From positions 190,419,044 through 190,483,043 of the forward strand of contig CM057344.1 in assembly GCA_030015575.1 (NCBI GenBank): a DNA stretch of 64,000 nt, written 5' to 3'. The notes under the pieces were generated by a model that saw only the letters and a program-made list of their open reading frames with translations, made no database searches and was not told the origin of the DNA. Every line of letters starts with the position of its first letter. Position 1 is the stretch's first letter. Position numbers and translations under genes: made by a program. Below are positions 12,526 to 24,013 of this stretch, in pieces. Source of the stretch: Agapanthus africanus (lineage: Eukaryota > Streptophyta > Magnoliopsida > Asparagales > Amaryllidaceae).

Positions 12526-14079
12526 TGTAACATTTCAAAAAAAAAAATTATTTTTGGGAATTTTTATAAATTATTATTATTTTAATGAATATTTTAATAA
12601 TTCGGTATAATTAAATACAGATAAATGGGAAAAATTTTGGAAAAATTTTGGAAAATTCTAAAATAGGGTATTTTGTGGAATTATGCCATTTTTAAGTTTT
12701 TATGATTAATTATATGCTAATTTAATGATAATCGCGATTAAAAATCGCTAATCGGTTTTATAGCAATTTTGTGCAAAACATGCACATATCTTTTTTTTCT
12801 ACACTTGTGCATTTTCTATCATGTTTATTTTGGGGTTACTATTTGAGTGAGAAGTAAATAGAAAAGAAAAAGAAAAGAAAATGGAAAAGGAATAAAGAAA
12901 TGAGGTATGGGTGAGAAAGAGAAAGGGTAACCTTTGACTAAGACTTAGCTTTTCCCTTCATTCTTCTTTTGATTCTCTCACCCTCTCCCTCAACTCCCTG
13001 CTGCAGCTGCTGCCCCTCTTCTCCCTCCCCTCTTCAAGCCCCAAATCACCTCTAAAACTACACCAAAACCCTATCTCCATTTCATTAAAAGTGTGCCCAA
13101 GCTCAAGAGAAGCCATTTGGACCAAGAAAGCAAGGATTTTGGCCACTAGGGGCAACTCAAGAAAATTCTTGAGTTGCCAAATGAGGTAATTTCTGGATCA
13201 TTAGCTTAGTTTTTGCATTACCTTTACCCCATGTTAAGTTTGAATCGATATCGGGTAGTTTTGTGGACTTAAGGAAAACCTAGTTAGGGTTTGAGGGGAT
13301 TTTGTGTTGTAATGTGAAATTGAGCTCAGTAGAGGCTACACAAACACCTTAGTGCTAGTATGGAGACCCAAACCTGAGACTTAAGACCCGGAATACGGAT
13401 TTAGAAAACCGATATCGGAAATTTTGTTAAATCTGTGAAGGTTATATTGAATCTGCTATCACCCCGAGACTCTGAAAATTATTTTGGTTGGACAGTGATA
13501 TGTGCAGGCACCCAGGAAGCTACCACCAAGACCCTAGCCCTTACCTCCCATTCCAGGCCGCCAATTTAATCCTTCTGGACGCAATTTGCGGCCAGACCTG
13601 CACCATTTTGTCTCGTGTTGGTTTTGGTACCCCCTTATCGGTAGTTTAGACCCCTGGCATGTGCAAAATTGTCCAATTTGACTTAGGGTAAAATCTGAAG
13701 CCTTTTTCCTTAGTTGCTGTTTTGGATTCGTGTTTCCGTATTCCGTATTTTGAATTTTGGATTTGCGTATTGCGTTTTACCTCGACTACTTGGCATTTAT
13801 ACGACGATATCGAGGATTGTTGATGGTTTTGAAAGCGTAGTCCATAGGTTCTAACCTATAGGCCTTAGCGTATCGTTTTGGGTTTCGTGTGTCGATTTAG
13901 TCTTGACTTGGTTTTAATACGTATTTACGATACGTTGATGTGTAGGTACCCCATGAAAACTTAGGGACAACAATCAAGCGCGTGGCGACGTCGACAAATG
14001 AAGATGCAAGGTGAGTAGATTATAGCTACAGAGGAAGTCGGGTGGATGGCGTATAGCACCCCCGCAGTCCGTAGTTGGT

Positions 14080-14110
<31 letters not shown>

Positions 14111-16826
14111 GATAGTTTGTAGTGTATCGTGGATTTTGTGTTAGGTGTACTATGGATAGTTTAGGGTTAGAAGTAAACTAGTGTAGTTCATAGTCGCGAA
14201 CCCTAGAATAAATTTACGCCCACACACACACCCTTGCATATTCATTATACTTACACTGTGTTGATGATGATATTGGATGACATTGGAGATGAGTCGATGA
14301 TATTGGGTACAGTGCCATGAGCTCGGTGATTTGATATGATTCGTATTTGGGATACGACATGTTATCTCTAGCGGGCCTTTGGACGTGTGTTTACACATGC
14401 AGTTATATAGATGGTATCAATTGTACTAGACTTAGATCAGTACCCCAGATTATGAGAGATGATGATAAGGATACCAAATAATTGATGAGATGATTGTGAT
14501 ATTGACCCGTACCCAGCTATTGGGATGCCGTACGACGATTTACCGTACGAGCTTATATTGATGATAGATCCGCAATCATGACCCGAGGACGTCTTATGAT
14601 ATACTGTATCGTACGCGATACTATTGAGGCGGGATCACCGACTATTATATCTATATATATCGACTCATATTTAGGTGGTTTCCATACCCCTCCTGACTGA
14701 CTCGATATTTAGATCTGTACTTGGCATAGTAGATGTTAGACTAGACCCGAGTCATACCTATTTCAAAAACTAATGAATCGGGAATATTTTAAAGACAGGA
14801 AAATGGGATTCTACGGATACTTTAAAAAGGCGCATCTTTTCTTAAAAACACCGTAGCCCTTATTTTACTAAAAATCCCGATTCGTCTTATTTCAAATGGC
14901 ATAACTGCATGACATATACATATTGATGTAGATTCTTCACTGTTGTGTTGATTATTTGATTTCCGCATAGTCATGCTATTCACATCGCTTTGCATGTGTT
15001 TATTGCTATATTACCATCATGTTGTTAGGACACCAGCACCATTATCGATGATGCGTATGTTCCACGTACACTTGCTTGCCGGCTCACACACTTCATCATC
15101 GATAATTGCCATGTCACTACACAGTAGTATTATTGCATCAGGATATGACCTTGTATGTGCATACTATTATTCCCTGTTGCATGATATACTGTTATACTTG
15201 CATTTCATTTATATGTCACATACATCATGCTTTCTGATTTTGCGCATTGAGATATGTTGTTTCTATGATATTTCTGGATTTGGGAACCGTGGGTATTTCA
15301 AAGAGATTATGTAAATGTTTTAAAAACCCGGTTACCCTTGATATGATATTTCAGTATCCACCATGAGTTTTATCGGTTTTGATATATATATATATACCCC
15401 ATGCGAGGAGGCGTAGAGGTCGTATGAGGGTATATGGTGGGGCCCGGAGGTACCCCGGGGCGAGAACGGATCTGTCGCGCAGTAGGCGATGAGCCTGTCA
15501 GGGGAACCATACCATCCGGTGACATTACCTTTTACTCGGCGGTTATCTTGGGGATACCGACCGGAGTTATGTACGTATGATACATCGAAATTCGAGGGTC
15601 GAAGCTGGGCACTCGGGTTTCGAGATAGCGTATGATACATACCTATCAGGGCCAGTCCAGGTGACAGCGCCTGATAGATGAGGATTTTCGTGCCGATGCT
15701 AGGCACAGGTTTCATGATTTTGATGATATCCTCATATTTACATGCATGATGCTTATTGTCACTGGGTGACAGGTGGACGGGATCCACATATATACGGACA
15801 TTGATCACATACAGACTTTGATTTCATTAATCATACCTCATATGTATATATAACAGTGGATGAGGACGCTGTTATATATGCCCTTACACCAATATTAGTG
15901 GAATGGGACGCTAATATATGTGTATTGATATCAATTTAAATTCTTCATCATACTTATTCATGCAGACATACTTTATAATTATGATATGTTATTACCTGAG
16001 TACCTGGCACTGCATATATGTTTAGATGTTACATTGCCACTTTATCCTGTTTCAGACTTATTCTTTGAGGTTTATATTATATACTGATCGTATTGACCTA
16101 GGATTATGTTGTGCATTCGATTTCTGCTTGTAGATATTTTCTATTCACGAGTTGGCAACTCACCCCCGTTGTGCCACGGTTCTTGCAGGTTTTGCCGTAC
16201 AGGTTCCATGGCGGCATTTTGGCACACTGCTTCTTTTGCGGGTGACTTGCTTTGGTAGGTGGGTTCTTTTGCATCAAGAACCACCATTGTACATGTATTA
16301 TTCCTTTGTATCTAGAAATTCCATCAACCAAAACTTGTATATTGTTTCAAACTTAGGCACTAGTGATGTATTATTTCGACCTTCGAGTCGCATATAGTAG
16401 TATTACGGTTTTCATGTTATTTGAGTTTCTTTTTGAGTTTTGATCCTCGCCCTTCGGCGTTGTATATTATATTGCTTGCGTGGTTGTGACCGTCGATTGA
16501 CGAAGAGCTAGCTCCCGCTTGGGGATGCCTTTTATCATTGCATATATGTTATTCTTGTTGTACCCCGTTCGGGGCCAGTATTTACAAAGGAAACTCTGCC
16601 GAAATTTTCAGAAAAGGTTACACATTTTAAAATTTCATATTCGTCTTATGTATTTAAAAACATTACTTTTGAAACATGCTTTCTTTGCTTCTAAAAACTA
16701 TTTTACCTTCATTTATTATTTAAAATGGTTTTAGATTTCTGGGCTTTTGGCTTACTTGGATCAGATGGAGTCCTATAGACTTCATATGGTTCAAGGGCCA
16801 GTCACGTGCTCTTTCGGGTCGTGACA
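12526..16826 (+). repeat. 5' LTR of Gypsy element A
   Basis: Matches 19701-24008 over its whole length. Features inside: a CT-rich stretch (about 12957-13035), an AT microsatellite (14086-14110), a 13-bp perfect inverted repeat (15041-15053 with 15094-15106), and a block at 16147-16189 that is nearly identical in three different Gypsy LTRs of this window. It ends CGTGACA before the primer-binding site. Confidence 0.9.
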
Positions 16827-16830
16827 AAGT

Positions 16831-16842
16831 TGGTATCAGAGA
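16831..16842 (+). other. Primer-binding site of A
   Basis: TGGTATCAGAGA, one base different from the standard initiator tRNA-Met match seen in D, four bases inside the 5' LTR end. Confidence 0.75.
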
Positions 16843-19687
16843 GCTAAGTTAACCTTGGTTCGAGTCTAAGTTTGACTATGTGGAGCCTAGGGCGTTTATA
16901 TATATACGGAACTTAGGCTTGACTTTACGGAACTTAGACTTAGGCGAGGAGGTATTAGACCCGAACTTTCATCGCGTAAGATGACCCTTGGTTGATGGAG
17001 TAGGTGACTTCAGTAGAGTGACGTACCGTGTGTATGTTCCGCGGCATACTTACGACACGCCACTCCGCTTAAGGAGCCTTAGGATGTACATTTCCTTGCA
17101 CAATATTATATTCATTCCTGATCTATCCTCATCGATACTGGTTATGATTTTGCTGCCACGATCACAAGGGCAGAGAGAGAGCTACGGCTAGAGTTGCATC
17201 AGCTTGAGCTCGTCGCAGACGAGGACTGACTGGGGCGTGATTCCAGGGACATACGATTGCATTGAGAGGCATCGTCTTATTGTGTTTTCGCGCCATGAGC
17301 GTTTGACGGATCGCTTTTATGAGATTTCTCGGATGTACCGATCAGTACCAGAGGATCAGGCTATTACTAGGAGCCAGCCAGGATGTGATGACCATTGATA
17401 TATCGCTTATTCAGGATGATTGAGGCGCTGTTCAGCGTACAGACGAACGGGCCAGTTGTTGCTGCAAATGACGAGATATCGCCCAGATGATTGGAGCTAC
17501 TGCGGTAGGAGTATATACTTAGAGATATGATGGTGAGTCGCTAGTCACCCGAGGGTGAATGACTAGGACATGTAGTTCGTTCGCTTACCCGATGCGAGGT
17601 CATCAGATAGATTGATTCCAGCTAGGGACGACTTCACGCAGGTTCGTTGAGAGTCGATGGAGACGATCGAATGTCAGGAGCCCATTTTCCAAGTTTAAAG
17701 TATTCGGAAAGACATGCAGGCGATTCTATGGACCCTCTAGAAGAATGAAGCCCTAACTCGACATAATGACCGTGTGAAAGCCTTTGAACCTTAGGGTTTG
17801 CGGCAGTTCCGCGACTCCATTAGTGAGCTTAGGTTTGCCCTTCTACGGTTGGACCACCGACGCTGTGGTGTGTACTCGATACTATTAAACTGTACTCAAG
17901 ATGTTGATCTCTTGGGGGATTATGAGGTTCTGACGAGTCGATCGAATGATTCGACATCATTCGGATATCATGTGATGGGACACATTGCTTGGGAGACTCC
18001 AGATACGAGCATAACCGTTGGGACACAGTCCATGTAGTCACGAAAAGACGGGTCAGAATCAGTCGACATTGGAATAAAGTGGAGTAAAGAGTTCGCACGA
18101 GATTTCGACGAGATGACGATCCACCCCGCTGACATCAGAGTCGCGATACGCATACAGAGGCGTTGGGATGCGACCAGCTTTCGAGTAAATGTTGTGCTAA
18201 GGATGCAGATGTCCAGAGAGCGAGAAAAGATTATGCCAGAGTACCAGCCTCCGCACAGTTCGACATAGGCGAGATCGGAAAAGACCTTGAGCAGGATTCC
18301 TTCCAGGACACTGCTGCAATAAGATTTGCACCCAGGAGCAGATGTGTGACGTGCATTCAGAGGACCAGAGGTCGGCACCAGTGACGTGCTGCTTTACGAG
18401 TGGTCGTGAGGATTGACCGAGAGATGACCAGAGAAGTGCCAGAACGGAATCGTCCCCGTTAGCACACCTGACAGGGCTGATGAGCCGATTGATCGTGATA
18501 TCGGTAATCCACAGAGAAGATAAGGACCCAGAGACAGAGGACGCTAGACCGTGAGCAAGAGGCAAGTAGATATCTTGCGCTGCTAGCATTGGATGCACCG
18601 ATACCTTCTCGACTTTGAAGGAGGGACTGCCGACGACGGTATTTATGATTTGTGATTTTGTGATTCAATTATCACGTATCCGTCATCTTGGATTTCGGTA
18701 TTTTGGGCGTTCTGTTTGCATGATTTAGTCTTGATGGCTGAGTTTCATGATATTTGTTTTTATGCACCATGGTTGCACCCACTGGGTATTTATATTTTGC
18801 GCATAGTTATTACATTTGAGGTATTGATTGTGATTTCATGCCTATTTTATGCCAATGATTTGATTTACGCTTCCAGCATAGTTTTCATGCACCTTTAGTG
18901 TTTTGATTTGATTTGTGCACGCTGATGCATATGATTGTGAGCTTATACACTGCGGTATACCTGATTTAGATTGAGTCGTATTGTATACCGTCAATTTTGA
19001 TTCTGATATTGATGTTGATTTCTTGCACTCTGTGCATTTGATTTGGATTTCCGCGTGTGTTAAGCGTATGCTTTGAGATACGATTTTGGTGCACACCAGA
19101 TGCACTAAATCGAGATTCTTTGTGCATGTCAGATGCACCTGATCTTGCTGTCCAGCACGCCCGTTGCCCTTGGCAGATGTTTCGTGCACACCAGTTGCAC
19201 CTAGATGTTGTTTTTTGCACATGTATGGCACATATATGGATTTTGATTTCCTTGCGCACCAGACGCACAGGATATTTTTATATACACTTTAGGATTGATT
19301 CCTTATGGATCAGTACGTTTTTATGATATTTGCTATGTGTTTTCATACTGAGCAGGACTAGTCAGAGGACAGTACCTGCATATTTTTGGCATGCATTTGC
19401 TTCAGCTATTTACATGTATAGATTTTATATTTACAAGTATAATTCGAATTTATATCATATTGGCTTTGCTGTGGATTTGACATTCATGTTTTTACCATGA
19501 ATCCGATGATTGCGGGATGCTTGACGAAGTTTCGATTATGAGTTATCTGCTCATTACTCGTGTGCATGCATTGCGCTATGATGTGTTTTATGTATTGATG
19601 ATCTCGGAACCCCGACGACTTGGACTTTCAATTGAAATGTTTTAGAATTTGAGGATTTAAATTTAAATTCGGGGACCGAATTTCTTT
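16843..19687 (+). other. Internal region of A, no recognisable pol
   Basis: The stretch 16978-17110 matches the corresponding part of element D (28155-28270) at about 80%. From about 17160 to 18620 weak traces suggest a decayed gag, broken many times. Positions 17728-17856 match a segment of the Copia family-1 leaders. The last kilobase (18750-19270) is noncoding in appearance and holds many TGCAC words in pairs. No integrase, RT or protease motif is visible. The end (about 19660-19687) is the conserved run-up to the polypurine tract shared with D. Confidence 0.6.
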
Positions 19688-19700
19688 AAGGGGGAAAGAT
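19688..19700 (+). other. Polypurine tract of A
   Basis: AAGGGGGAAAGAT directly before the 3' LTR start TGTAAC. Element D has the equivalent AAGGGGGAAGAT at its 3' LTR. Confidence 0.85.
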
Positions 19701-22700
19701 TGTAACATTTCAAAAAAAAATATTATTTTTGGGAATTTTTATAAATTAATATTATTTTAATAAATATTTTAATATTTCAGTATAATTAAATACAGATAAA
19801 TGGGAAAAATTTTGGAAAAATTTTGGAAAATTCTAAAATAGGGTATTTTATGGAATTATGCCATTTTTAAGTTTTTATGATTAACTATATGCTAATTTAA
19901 TGCTAATCGCGATTAAAAATCGCTAATCGGTTTTTTAGCAATTTTGTGCAAAACATGCACATATCTTTTTTTTCTACACTTGTGCATTTTCTATCATGTT
20001 TCTTTTGGGGTTACTATTTGAGTGAGAAGGAAATAGAAAAGAAAAAGAAAAGAAAATGGAAAAGGAATAAAGAAATGAGGTATGGGTGAGAGAGAGAAAG
20101 GGTAACCTTTGACTAAGACTTAGCTTTTCCCTTCATTCTTCATTTGATTCCCTCTCCCTCTCCCTCTCCCTCAACTCCCTGCTGCAGCTGTTGTCCCTCT
20201 TCTCCCTCCCCTCTTCAAGCCCCAAATCACCTCTAAAACTACACCAAAACCCTATCTCCATTTCATTAAAAGTGTGCCCAAGCTTAAGAGAAGCCATTCG
20301 GACCAAGAAAGCAAGGATTTTGGCCACTAGGGCAACTCAAGAAAATTCTTGAGTTGCCAAATGAGATAATTTCTGGATCATTAGCTTAGTTTTTGCATTA
20401 CCTTTACCCCATGTTAAGTTTGAATCGATATCGGGTAGTTTTGTGGACTTAAGGAAAACCTAGTTAGGGTTTGAGGGAATTTTGTGTTGTAATGTGAAAT
20501 TGAGCTCAGTAGAGACTACACAAACACCTTAGTGGTAGTATGGAGACCCAAACCTGAGACTTAAGACCCGGAATACGGATTTAGAAAACCGATATCGGAA
20601 ATTTTGTTAAATCTGTGAAGGTTATATTGAATCTGCTATCACCCCGAGACTCTGAAAATTATTTTGGTTGGACAGTGATATGTGCAGGCACGCAGGAAGC
20701 TACCACCAAGACCCTAGCCCTTACCTCCCATTCCAGGCAGCTAATATAATCCTTCTGGCCGCAATTTGTGGCCAGACCTACACCATTTTGTCTCGTGTTG
20801 GTTTTGGTACCCCTTTATCAGTAGTTTAAACCCCTGGCATGTGCAAAATTGTCCAATTTGACTTAGGGCAAAATCTGGAGCCTTTTTCCTTAGTTGCTGT
20901 TTTGGATTCGTGTTTTCGTATTCCGTATTTTGAATTCTGAATTTGCGTATTGCGTTTTACCTCGACTACTTGGCGTTTATACGACAATATCGAGGATAGT
21001 TGATGGTTTTGAAAGCGTAGTCCATAGGTTCTAACCTATAGACCTTAGCGTATCTTTTTGGGTTTCATGTGTCGATTTAGTCTTGACTTGGTTTTAATAC
21101 GCATTTACGATACGTTGATGTGTAGGTACCCCATGAAGACTTCGGGACGACAATCAAGCGCGTGGCGACGTCGACAAATGAAGACGCAAGGTGAGTAGAT
21201 TATATCTATGGGGGAAGTCGGGTGGATGGCGTATAGCACCCCCGCAGTCCGTAGTTGGTATACCTTATATATATATATTATATATATGATAGTTTATAGT
21301 GTGTCGTGGATTTTGTGTTAGGTGTACTATGGATAGTTTAGGGTTAGAAGTAAACTAGTGTAGTTCATAGTCGCGAACCCTAGAATAGATTTACACCCAC
21401 ACACACACCCTTACATATTCATTATATTTACACTGTGTTGATGATGATATTGGATGACATTGGAGATGAGTTGATGATATTGGGCATAGTGCCGTGAGCT
21501 CGGTGATTTGATATGATTCGTATTTGGGATACGACATGTGATCTCTAGCGGGCCTTTGGACGTGTGTTTACACACGCAGTTATATAGATGGTATCAGTTG
21601 TACTAGACTTAGATCAGTACCCCAGATTATGAGAGATGATGATAAGGATACCAAATAATTAATGAGCTGATTGTGATATTGACCCGTACCCAGCTATTGG
21701 GATGCCGTACGCCGATTTACCGTACGAGCTTATATTGATGATAGATCCGCACTCATGACTCGAGGACGTCTTATGATATACTGTATCGTACGTGATACTA
21801 TTGAGGCGGGATCACCGACTATTATATCTATATATATATCGACTCAGATTTAGGTGGTTTCCATACCTCTCCTGACTGACTTGATATTTAGATCTGTACT
21901 TGGCATAGTAGATGTTAGACTAGACCCGAGTTAAACCTATTTCAAAAACTAATGAATCGGGAATATTTTAAAGACAGGCAAAAGGGATTCTACGGATACT
22001 TTAAAAAGGCGCATCTTTTCTTAAAAACACCGTAGCCCTTATTTTACTAAAAATCCCGATTCGTCTTATTTCAAATGGCATAACTGCATGATATATATAT
22101 ATATTGATGTAGATTCTTCACTGTTGTGTTGATTATTTGATTTCCGCATATTCATGCTATTCACATCGCTTTGCATGTGTTTATTGCTATATTACCATCA
22201 TGTTGTTAGGACACCGGCACCATTATCGATGATGCGTATGTTCCACGTACACTTGCTTGCCGGCTCACACACTTCATCATCGATAATTGTCATGTCACTA
22301 CACAGTAGTATTATTGCATCAGGATATGACCTTGTATGTGCATACTATTATTCCATGTTGCATGATATACTGTTATACTTGCATTTCATTTATATGTCAC
22401 ATACATCATGCTTTCTGATTTTGCGCATTGAGATATGTTGTTTCTATGATATTTCTGGATTTGGGAACCGTGGGTATTTCAAAAAGATTATGTAAATGTT
22501 TTAAAAACCCGGTTACCCTTAATATGATATTTCAGCATCCACCATGAGTTTTATCGGTTCTGATATATATATATATATATACCCCATGCGAGGAGGCTAG
22601 AGGCCGTATGAGGATACATGGTGGGGCCTGGAGGTACCCCGGGGCGAGAACGGATCTGTCGCACAGTAGGCGATGAGCCTGTCGGGAACCATACTGTCTG

Positions 22701-24008
22701 GTGACATTACCTTTTACTCGGCGGTTATCTTGGGGATACCGACCGGAGTTATGTACGTATGATACGTCGAAATTCGAGGGTCGAACCTGGGCACTCGGGT
22801 TTCGAGATAGCGTATGATACGTACCTATCAGGGCCAGTCCTGGTGACAGCACCTGATAGATGAGGATTTTCGTGCCGATGCTAGGCACAGGTTTCATGAT
22901 TTTGATTATATCCTCATATTTACATGCATGATGCTTATTGTCATTGGGTGACAGGTGGAAGGGATCCACATATATACAGACATTGATCACATACAGACTT
23001 TGATTTCATTAATCATACCTCATATGTATATATAACAGTGGATGAGGACGCTGTTATATATGCCCTTACACCAATATTAGTGGAATGGGATGCTAATATA
23101 TGTGTATTGATATCAATTTAAATACTTCATCATACTTATTCATGCAGACATACCTTATAATTATGATATGTTATTACCCGAGTACCTGGCACTGCATACA
23201 TGTTTAGATGTTACATTGCCACCTTATCCTGTTTCAGACTTATTCTTTGAGGTTTATATTATATACTGATAGTATTGACCTAGGATTATGTCGTGCATTC
23301 GATTTCTGCTTGTAGATATTTTCTATTCACGAGTTGGCAACTCACCCCCGTTGTGCCACAGTTCTTGCAGGTTTTGCCGTACAGGTTCCATGGCGGCATT
23401 TTGGCATACTGCTTCTTTTGCGGGTGACTTGCTTTGGTAGGTGGGTTCTTTTGCATCAAGAACCACCATTGTACATGTATTATTCCTTTGTATCTAGAAA
23501 TTCCATCAACCAAAACTTGTATATTGTTTCAGACTTAGGCACTAGTGATGTATTATTTCGACCTTAGAGTCGCGTATAGTAGTATTACGGTTTTCATGTT
23601 ATTTGAGTTTCTTTTTGAGTTTTGATCCTCGCCCTTCGGCGTTGTATATTATATTGCTTGCGTGGTTGTGACCGTCGATTGACGAAGAGCTAGCTCCCGC
23701 TTGGGGATGCCTTTTATCATTGCATATATGTTATTCTTGTTGTACCTCGTTCGGGGCCAGTATTTACAAAGGAAACTCTGCCGAAATTTTCAGAAAAGAT
23801 TACACATTTTAAAATTTCATATTCGTCTTATGTATTTAAAAACTTTACTTTTGAAACATGTTTTCTTTGCTTCTAAAAACTATTTTACCTTCATTTATTA
23901 TTCAAAATAGTTTTAGATTTCTGGGCTTTTGGGTTACTTGGATCAGATGGAGTCCTATAGACTTCATATGGTTCAAGGGCCAGTCACGTGCTCTTTTGGG
24001 TCATGGCA
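19701..24008 (+). repeat. 3' LTR of Gypsy element A
   Basis: Full-length match to 12526-16826, including the AT repeat (about 21266-21288), the 13-bp inverted repeat (22222-22234 with 22274-22286) and the conserved block starting at 23328. It ends TCATGGCA, followed by the target duplication copy GTGTA. Confidence 0.9.
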
Positions 24009-24013
24009 GTGTA

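Larger units (their letters stand above)
12526..24008 (+). mobile_element. Gypsy element A: 4.3-kb LTRs around a 2.9-kb internal region
   Basis: Two direct repeats of about 4.3 kb (12526-16826 and 19701-24008) begin TGTAACATTTC. The left one is followed by a primer-binding site and the right one preceded by a purine tract. Flanks GTATA (12521-12525) and GTGTA (24009-24013) fit a target duplication with one difference. The 2.87-kb internal region has no recognisable protease, RT or integrase, so this looks like a non-autonomous, LARD-like Gypsy derivative. Its first 130 internal bases match element D at roughly 80%, which ties it to that group. LTR divergence is about 2-3% by eye, roughly a million years at usual plant rates. 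Confidence 0.85.

Noticed and set aside
16104-16331. Minus-strand open frame of 75 codons in the A LTR, repeated in the other LTR
   Set aside because: It overlaps the conserved LTR block and has no recognisable domain; its presence in both LTRs follows from their near identity.
18470-18520. CTGATGAG followed by a short inverted repeat, suggestive of a hammerhead ribozyme as in plant retrozymes
   Set aside because: The required GAAA after stem II and the third stem are not present. Other CTGATGA words (for example near 45381 and 35582) also lack the rest of the core.
18842-19268. Overlapping minus-strand open frames of 100 and 129 codons in A
   Set aside because: They fall in the TGCAC-rich repeat stretch, where composition lowers stop frequency. 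No domain or conserved context.
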